From NCBI GenBank assembly GCA_951213105.1, contig OX578152.1:101580568-101644567 (forward strand): a stretch of 64,000 nt of DNA. Reading direction: 5' to 3'. The notes beneath the pieces are model-generated. The model was given only the letters and a program-made list of their open reading frames with translations. It had not been told where the DNA came from and did no database searches. A program made the translations under genes and the position numbers. This document shows positions 56,563 to 64,000 of the stretch, in pieces (position 1 is the first letter of the stretch; each line of letters starts with the position of its first letter). This DNA comes from Amaurobius ferox. Taxonomy: Eukaryota > Arthropoda > Arachnida > Araneae > Amaurobiidae.

Positions 56563-57310
56563 TATACATGGTAATGTATAGGGAAAGTATTGGAATCATG
56601 CCGAAAATCACAACTCGAGTTTTCGATTGATCTACACGTTTCGAGATCTCTAGAATACGAAAAAACTATTTTTAGCGTCACGTCTGTGTTTGTGTCTGTG
56701 TGTCTGTCTGTCTGTGCAGATTTTGTATCCACTCTAACTAAAAAACTAATCAACCGAATTTCATAAAATTTGGTAGATAAGTCACTTGTAGGAGAATATA
56801 GTGCTGATTAGTTTTGGGTACGATTCAGGATAAAAGAACCCGCCTTTTTTTTGTGAAATGGCCCGCAAAAGCTTGTATTCACTCTAGCTGAAAATCTAAT
56901 GGACCGAATTTAACGAAATTTGGTAGATAAGTTGCTTGTAGGTCACACTGGTGCTGAATTGATTTTGATACGATTCGAAAAAAATGACCTGCCATTTTTT
57001 GCAAAATGGCCCGCAAAAATCACTAAAATCTAAACTAAAAAACTACGTATGCTCAAATATATCCATTAAATGCTTGTTTAATACGTAATTTTTAACGCAG
57101 AAAAAAAATAAGATCAATCCCATTACACTAGAACTAGCCGTTCTCCAGATATTTTCGTTTTTTGTTTTTTCTCTACGCCACCTTTGAAAATGAGTCCAGT
57201 TACCAAATAAGAACGAAAATTGAATTAATAGTGAATTAAATTTAATAAAAATAAAGAGAACGTGCATATAAATCTGCAGGGAAAGTCATGTGCTGCCCAC
57301 ATCAGATTTT
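56563..57310 (-). repeat. Family I, longest copy, abutting H5
   Basis: Begins tatacatggtaatgtatagg and ends gtcatgtgctgcccacatcaga, the same terminal phrase as family H. Families H and I therefore share one end and are probably subfamilies of the same mobile element. Tracts gtgtctgtgtgtctgtctg occupy the CA-tract position. Confidence 0.6.
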
Positions 57311-57468
57311 TTTTTTGTTACCGTCTGACGGATTTTAAAGTTTTCATTTTCTATTTCATATGTGCTGAGTCCATTTTCTGCTTTATTCCAAGTTGATTAC
57401 TTTCAATTGTTATTCAAGACATCTTTTGTTGTCCCGAGAATTCTTTAATTTCATGATTAATTTTTGTT

Positions 57469-57690
57469 CTCTGGCCTGTGCTCCTATTTTAGACAGGAAG
57501 GGCCCAGATTTAAGCTTTATGGCTTTACTGAGACCGGCCCGAGTTTTTGATAATTAATTTTCAAAAGAAATTTTATATCTCGGACCTTTGCTCCTATTTT
57601 GGATTATAAGGAGCCCAAATTCAAGCTTTGTTATCCGTGCTTGAACACATATGAATATTTGAGCTCGGGTCGGTTTTTGTATTGAAACGG
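57469..57690. repeat. 110-bp tandem duplication
   Basis: ctctggcctgtgctcctatt and ctcggacctttgctcctatt start two diverged copies, each followed by ggcccagatttaagcttta / agcccaaattcaagctttg. Confidence 0.55.
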
Positions 57691-57699
57691 ATTTCTGTA

Positions 57700-58810
57700 A
57701 TACACGGCCAAATTCGGCCAATATCCATCCTGTCCTCAAACAGTCATTCCCAAGCTTACGGGTCAAGGTTGACTTTATATCTCCAGGTTCCATATAAACT
57801 AGTGTAAAAAGATGGAGCAAATAGTGCATGTGTAAGAGAAGTGAATTTTGTATCAGAAGGAGCATATCTTAAAAATAATATTAACAAAATAATAAAAAAT
57901 TTGACAAAATTATTTTTTACAAACAATAACTAAAGAATTTGATATTTATCAAATGTTTACATATCGATTTCAGGAAAAGATAACACAAGTACAAAAATTA
58001 AATTCATTGTCTTTTCTTAATAAATGCCTTGAGAGAAGAAAGTCAGAACGAACAATTAAATTGATTTTAAATATAGTTATAATTCATTATATATTATCAA
58101 TAAAAGTATTATTTTTTGCCAATACTTAAAATTGTAGTAGCTGTGCTGATTTCTGAAACCGCATTTATTAGTTTTCTAAATATTAATATAATTCTTCCAG
58201 TCTCACAGAATTTTTTATTCTGAATGTAAGAAACTTTATCAAGAGTTAGAAAATAAATAAATACATTAGAATTTATATTGGCTACTGCAAAATGTCCAAT
58301 TGACTCTGGTTATGTAATTTATGAACTTGTAATTAATTTTTTCCTGCTGCCATCTCAAAATATAATAAATAAGCATTTTGCATTTCAAATTTCTTTACTT
58401 TTATTGCAATTATTTTTCAAAAATATCATAATATTAAAATGACTCGCAAAATGAAGATGAAAGTATCAAGTGTTTATTAATACTGATTTTTCTAATTTAT
58501 ATTCATATATATATATATATAAATAATAAATCTTATATCTTTTAAATATTTCTAAAGCTTAGTCAAAATCCTAGTCTATATTACTTGCTGTATAAAGTTG
58601 AATTTATTATATTTTTAAAGATATTATTTGAGAATTTATTCAAAAATACCGTTTTCTAAGATCTGCTTTCTTAAATCATGCATTATTTTATATTTTAAAA
58701 AATACATCTTATCCATACTTATTACTTAAATTTCTTAGTTTTCAATACCGTTTATATATTGCATACTACCTGAAGTTAGCATTTCCTATGCATTAACTTT
58801 TATTAACTAT
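57700..58810. other. No gene recognised
   Basis: AT-rich, with a short (AT)n at 58504-58520. Nothing supportable. Confidence 0.5.
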
Positions 58811-58814
58811 TATT

Positions 58815-59105
58815 CATGGCCACATCACAAAAAAAGCTAAAAATAATAAGTGATGGCTATGATTAAACTAAAGTAAGCAATAACTATTAAATATCCATAG
58901 TTCCATCACAAAAAAGTGTAAAACTAATAATCGTGATGGCTATGAATAAATAAGCAATAATTATTAAATATCCATAGTCCAATCACAACGAAGTATAAAA
59001 TTAATAATTGTGATGACTATGGTTAAATAAGCAATAACTATTAAATATCCATAATCCTATCACAAAAAAATGTAAAACTAATAATTGTGATGGCTATAAT
59101 TAAAT
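58815..59105. repeat. 77-bp tandem repeat, about 3.7 units
   Basis: Unit starts (atccata) fall at 58893, 58970 and 59047, exactly 77 bp apart, with a partial unit before. Each unit contains inverted phrases ccatcac...gtgatgg and ccatag...ctatgg, so each can fold on itself. Confidence 0.85.
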
Positions 59106-59364
59106 AATTGAGGATTGGTAATGATTTCCATAAAAACTCAAAAACAATGAAATGAACATGAAATAATGAAATTATGAAATTTTGCATAATAAAACAAATT
59201 GTGATATGTTCTAGTAGTTTGTTGTTTATATTTGATTTTGTATAGCAGTATGATAAGCTGCATTTCTCAAAGAATAAGACAATAGGAGAATCAATGATGG
59301 GAAGTCCCAACATTCGTTTTACTGTTCACTTTAACCGTATCAAGCTTAGCTTATGCAAAATAAG

Positions 59365-60675
59365 ACAAGAAAGATCAATCATGCTTAAAGCATTGATTAC
59401 GAAACACTTTCCAACTTCAATGCAATTTTATTTAAACAAGTCTAAAATGCAATACATTCCTCGGTAATATTTTGAAACTTATCACAATACTGCATTAATT
59501 TATTATATTTGAAAACTTAAACCTTCATCGAAAAAAATGAACTTCATTCAAATGACGGCATTGAAATATAAATTGCCTGGTTTAAACATCTCTAAAATGT
59601 TATACATTCCTCGGTAATAGTTTTAGAATTATCATAATACTACGATAATTTATTATATTTGAAAACTTCATCGAAAACAACTGAAATTAATTCAAATGAC
59701 GTCATAGAAAAAAATAACACGCCTGGATCTCTCTATAAAAACAGGATTTCATTCATAACTTTCTCCCATTCATTTCATTCATCACAATACTATAATAATT
59801 TATTTTATTTAAACATTTTATTTAAGACCATGGAGCTACAAATAATTTAACTCTATGCTTAAAACTTCATCGAAAAAAATCGTCCTTCTCTTTATAAAAT
59901 CAATTAATATTTCATTCATATCAGCCATGCAGACTCCATGGACTAAATTATTTTGTGTTAAAAAAATACAGGAATTCTAATACAACTCATTTTACATATT
60001 TTGCTGTTTACATTTTACATAGGTGAAAAATAGGCTTAGTTGTAGAAATAATCAAATTTAGATGAGCATTTAAACTCAAATATATTGTCATTGCGTTGTT
60101 TCAGTATGTAGATGCACAGAATTTAAGCAAAAATAAAGTAGTTTTAGGACGGATACAACACTCAATATGAATTAAAAAGAACTTAAAAAATCACGATTTT
60201 GAGACAAGATGGATGCCATATATCATTTTGAAGTGGGTCATGTGATCTTTTCATATCATGGTCACGTGATCGCTTCATATAAGAGGTGTTATTATTATTT
60301 TAATTTTTAATTAAAAAACTACTGAATATATTTCGCTGAATTTTTTTTTTATATATTTTATGGAACAATTTAAATATTACCTAAAATTTTCGAAGCAATT
60401 TGTAAATTTGAAATCCGCTTAAAAAATGTTTGAAAAATTAGGTCCCGTAGGGCTCAATGTATTTCATTTTTTTAACCCGGGTTCAATCCAAAACTAATTG
60501 GGTGATATTATTCATTTATATTTCCATAGGTCCTACAGACCGTCTGAACAACATACTAAAATTTCATTTTGATTAAGTCATTTTTACGGCAGTTATCGTG
60601 CTAACGGACAGACAGACAGAATGAACAAAGTCATAAACACTTTTCAACTTTGTTGTAAAGTGTTAAAAAAAATAA
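59365..60675 (+). repeat. Interspersed repeat family F, copy
   Basis: Full-length by comparison with 40545-41860: gaaagatcaatcatgcttaa to gaatgaacaaagtcataaac, with the same order of inner blocks. Confidence 0.65.
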
Positions 60676-60688
60676 CTTCGTCTTAAAG

Positions 60689-60801
60689 CGGATACGTGTG
60701 ATCTGAAGGCGACTTCCGATTCTTCAGCAGGATACCCAGACTTGGAAAGTACAGCTCCAGTACTGAAGGAACTTATCGTAAACCATTTTGAGGTTTCATA
60801 A
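60689..60801 (+). CDS. Possible 3'-terminal coding exon of an unidentified gene
   Basis: Acceptor acttcgtcttaaag (AG at 60687-60688), then 36 open codons (DTCDLKATSDSSAGYPDLES..., ending VLKELIVNHFEVS) and TAA at 60799-60801. AATAAA follows at 60901. The DLKA phrase and helical end faintly recall the post-BTB part of TDPOZ proteins, so it could be a decayed third family member. It may equally be chance; the acceptor is weak. Upstream exons were not found in the window. Confidence 0.3.
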
Positions 60802-61525
60802 CTGTTTTGGAGAGGGTTTGTTATTATTTTATCTATTCATCTTTTTGCACTTAGAGGAGTTTGTTAACATTAAGTAATGTTCTTGTAAGATTGGTTGAAA
60901 AATAAATGTTTTAAAACTGTTATTAGAGGTGGAAAGATACTTTACAGTACAAGGTTCGAAATGCTACATGATAGAAAAACATGCGTAGCTATGAGGTAGA
61001 GACTTTAAATGTGGTGTTTAGGTAGATATATCGAAAAAATGAAAGTGTGCAATTTCAATTTTCCCATATTTGCTACTTTAGGGGTGTGCCCTCACCGAAA
61101 AGTTCGATTTTCCAATTACACGAGAAACGCCTTCTTTTGAGTGAGATAAAGACTTTGTTATATATGTCAATTGTTGAACAAAAAAAAGTCATATATATGT
61201 CAATTTTGAACCAAGAAACTTATAAATGGCTTTATTATCCTACTCTGCTTTTCTTTACATATATGATTATGGAAAAACATATTTTTCATTTGCTTTAATA
61301 TAACATCCGTATACAACGGATAATAAATAATTAAATATTTTGATACAATTTGTTAAAATGTATAAATCAGACTATATGTTAATTATACTGAAAAATATCT
61401 AAAACTAACCGCAAAATTTTAGCTACATAACTGCATTAAAATTAACAGTAATTTTTAAATAAACAAGGTAATAAAGAAAATTTTATTTTAAAATGTAAAA
61501 AATATATAAATATGATAGTAAAATA

Positions 61526-62347
61526 TCTGATGTGGGCATCACATGACTTTTCTTATATAATTCAATCAATTCACCTCTTTTATATTGAGAAAATGATGAA
61601 AACATCCACGGTATAGTGTTTTTAGGTTTGAATTACACTTTTGGCGCTATTCCGGATAACAACATGTAATTAATACTATTTCAAAGTACCCAATTAACTT
61701 ATATTTCACGCAATCTCAACTAAGAATATTGTGAGTTTCCTCAATAATGAATATAGTCTATATATCAAATCCACAAGAATGATGTTAATGTTAGCAAATG
61801 CATCACATATTATTACGAATGAAAAGTGCACATATTTTACAATAGTTATTATTTTTTTAACTTTATGTGATTTTTGATAAATTTTTTTTAAAAATGTGTA
61901 GTAAATTTATTTAAAAAATGTGTAGTAAATTTATTTTAAAAATGTGTAGTATCTCATAAACGGTTCATACTAGCGTTCTAGTTTTTATGTCAATCTTTTA
62001 TAATTGAAAATTACATAAGAAATGCTTATTTACGTATAACTTTATTGAATATTTTGATAATTTAACGATTTTTCAAAATTTCATTCAAAAAATTAGGGGT
62101 ATTCTGAGCATTCGATTACGTTTAAAAATAATAGTGTTCCACAGAAATTGTAAGTTTTGTACCAAATTTCGTTCGAATTTCTCCATTCGTACGTGAGATA
62201 TCGTCTCCACAGACATCACCTCAATAATGTTCGATTCGTGTTCAGGGATGCTTGGAACGTGCTCTCTCGCAGAAAACTCGAATTCGAATTTTCGACCCCC
62301 ATTACAATACTTTCCTTATATATTATACTATGTATATAAGGATAGTA
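61526..62347 (+). repeat. Family H, copy H6 (no CA tract)
   Basis: tctgatgtgggcatcacatg to tatgtatataaggatagtaa. Collinear with H1/H3, but at ccacagacatcacctcaa the CA tract is missing, unlike in the other copies. Confidence 0.65.
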
Positions 62348-62639
62348 AAAATAAAGCATGTATAATTTTAAAGTACATATTCTAAAGATTATAATTATAC
62401 CAAAATATTTATGATAATTATAAATTAAAAAAAACCTCAGCTGTTACAATAAAATAATAAATGTAAAATTTGTTTTCTGAAGAAAAGGCAATTAAAGTTT
62501 TTATTTTTTTAAGAGGATAATGGAAGAACACTCGTGCGGTCCAAATAACCTTTCAATTATTATTTCCCTCAGTTTTCATAAAAAAATATGTTTACTTATA
62601 CTAGCAATCCTAACTTGTTCGGTTATTAGATGAATCACT

Positions 62640-63050
62640 ACCCAATCAACATTGTCTGCGGTCCTACGGGAGAGCAGGATTGAGTTTTGGATCGCGAGAG
62701 TTCAGTAGGGTGCGTGTCTTGAGTGAGCTAGTCTTGAGAGAGTGCTTGTGTCTTGAGTGAGTGAGTGGAAGGAATCCCCAGTAAATACAACGATGACTAG
62801 GAAAGGACTAGTATTCGGGGTTTGGACGCGATACGAGGCGAGATAAAAGAATGCCAGTGGCATAAAAGCTTTAAAATCGTCCCAATTTAAGAGTGATCAT
62901 CAGGCCAGTTAATAGTAGTATCTTGTATATTTGTCATGTATTCTAGGCGTGTGCAACAATAATTACTGTCTATGTCATTTATTGCTTTAAACAGCCAGCT
63001 GCTGTTATTTCTGTGAAGTGCACAATAAATTTATCTTGATTTACTCAATG
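62640..63050. other. Unassigned GC-richer segment
   Basis: Contains gtcttgagtgag reiterations (62710-62770) and an AATAAA at 63026, directly before the hairpin at 63054. It could be part of an LTR or a transcript end; no proof either way. Confidence 0.25.
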
Positions 63051-63053
63051 CAG

Positions 63054-63105
63054 TCCTGTGTTATTGCCCTGGAACTGAAAGATTCCAGGGCAATAACACA
63101 GGACT
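63054..63105. repeat. Long near-perfect hairpin
   Basis: agtcctg...ttattgccctggaa and ttccagggcaataacacagg plus act are inverted arms of 21-23 bp around an 8-nt loop, ctgaaaga. Confidence 0.8.
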
Positions 63106-63143
63106 AACTCTTCTGAATGTCAAAGAAGTTAAGTTTGAGTTAA

Positions 63144-63913
63144 GGGTGAGCGTCAGTAAATCTAATGCCATATCCCCGCTTTGTTAACTTTCGCGGAACA
63201 CGTTTTTCGTCGAAATTCTGCTCAAACAGTTGCATTTTATAAGATAAAATGCAATTTTTAAATTATATTAAAACTAAATTTAATACCCAATAAAGCACAG
63301 GACATATTTTTTATATTCATCCAAAATATTTTTGGTGCTGCCATCTGTTGTCGTAATTTAATTCATACCGACTATTTTTATTTTTTAATGACCATTTTAA
63401 ATGTCTATTTCTTCTAATACGCTATTAAATACAACAATAGATCATATATAATAATACCACAATCACGAGAACGTAATTGAACTTAGACTTGAAGACAAAG
63501 GAACTTGAAGACAAAGCTGCACTCCTCAGTGATGTACATTTAGATCCAATTATCAAATTCATACAATGATAAATTACCTTTCCGTGATTGTAGCATTATT
63601 ATATATGATCTGTTGTTGTGTTTAATACTGTATTAGAAGGAATAGATATTTAAAAATGTTCATTAAAAAATAAAAATAATCGGTATGAATTAAATAATGA
63701 CAACAGATGGCAGCACCAAAAATATTTTAGATTAAATAAATAAATATATTCTATGATTTATTGGGTATTAAATTTAGTTTTAATATAATCTAATAATTGC
63801 ATTTTATCTTTTAGAAAATATTTCACAACTGTTTGAACAGAATTTCCGTGAAAAACGTGTACCGCGAAAGTTAACAAAGCCGGATAGGGCAGAAAATTTA
63901 CTGACGCTCACCC
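63144..63913. mobile_element. Foldback (long inverted repeat) element with TTAA target duplication
   Basis: Ends GGGTGAGCGTCAGTAAA and tttactgacgctcaccc are exact inverses flanked by TTAA (63140-63143, 63914-63917). The arms of about 330 bp are near-complementary throughout (including aaatatttttggtgctgcc / ggcagcaccaaaaatattt), with about 95 bp between. TTAA duplication is typical of piggyBac-type nonautonomous elements. No transposase. Confidence 0.75.
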
Positions 63914-64000
63914 TTAAGTCACTTTGGTAACAGAGATAAGTACGGATGTATAAGCCCGCAACATAAATATACTCATCCCTAGAATAATTCAATCTGAAAG

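Noticed and set aside
58815..59105. CRISPR-like repeat array
   Set aside because: This is eukaryotic DNA, the units are contiguous 77-bp repeats without unique spacers, and no cas-like genes are present.

Overview
The window is animal nuclear DNA. It is AT-rich and intron-rich, with very low gene density and dense nested transposon debris. The only convincing host genes are two MATH-BTB (TDPOZ/SPOP-like) genes in tandem on the + strand. Large lineage-specific arrays of such genes are known from arachnids. Together with the mix of Tc1/mariner, hAT, Ty3/gypsy and Maverick/Polinton elements, this suggests a spider or other arachnid. That assignment is an inference, not something the sequence proves.

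Layout. 1-900 is gene-free. 900-3300 is a promoter-proximal block holding a probable noncoding first exon of MATH-BTB gene 1. 3300-11800 is its long 5' intron, filled with an interspersed repeat ('family F') and an 8-bp-TSD hAT element that contains a nested solo LTR. 11939-18138 is MATH-BTB gene 1 (three coding exons, 370 aa). 19462-30097 is a complete-ended Maverick/Polinton-like element of 10.6 kb: 6-bp TSD, inverted repeats longer than 2 kb, a frameshifted protein-primed family B DNA polymerase, an orphan ORF, and a TATA box followed by two small spliced exons. 30340-32650 is a second copy of the 900-3300 block with the first exon of gene 2. 33891-43252 is MATH-BTB gene 2 (three coding exons, 368 aa), its introns holding Tc1 elements and repeats. 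43480-53480 is a graveyard: Ty3/gypsy gag-protease on the - strand and reverse transcriptase/RNase H on the + strand. The latter is interrupted by a 5S-rRNA-derived SINE with a 14-bp TSD and by a 1.3-kb 'family H' repeat. 53480-64000 is mostly repeats H, I and F, a 77-bp tandem repeat, a possible terminal exon at 60689-60801, and a TTAA-flanked foldback element.

How it fits together. The two MATH-BTB genes share exon phases (1/1), an 87-bp middle exon, start codon, promoter block and first-exon donor, so the locus is a tandem segmental duplication later inflated by transposons. MATH-BTB proteins are substrate adaptors for cullin-3 ubiquitin ligases. The insertions give a relative history: MATH-BTB duplication, then Tc1 into the downstream copy; hAT, then the LTR inside it; family H, then Tc1 inside it; gypsy, then the SINE and family H inside it. 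No rRNA gene, functional tRNA, CRISPR array or bacterial-type operon was seen. All calls come from reading the sequence; no database search was possible.
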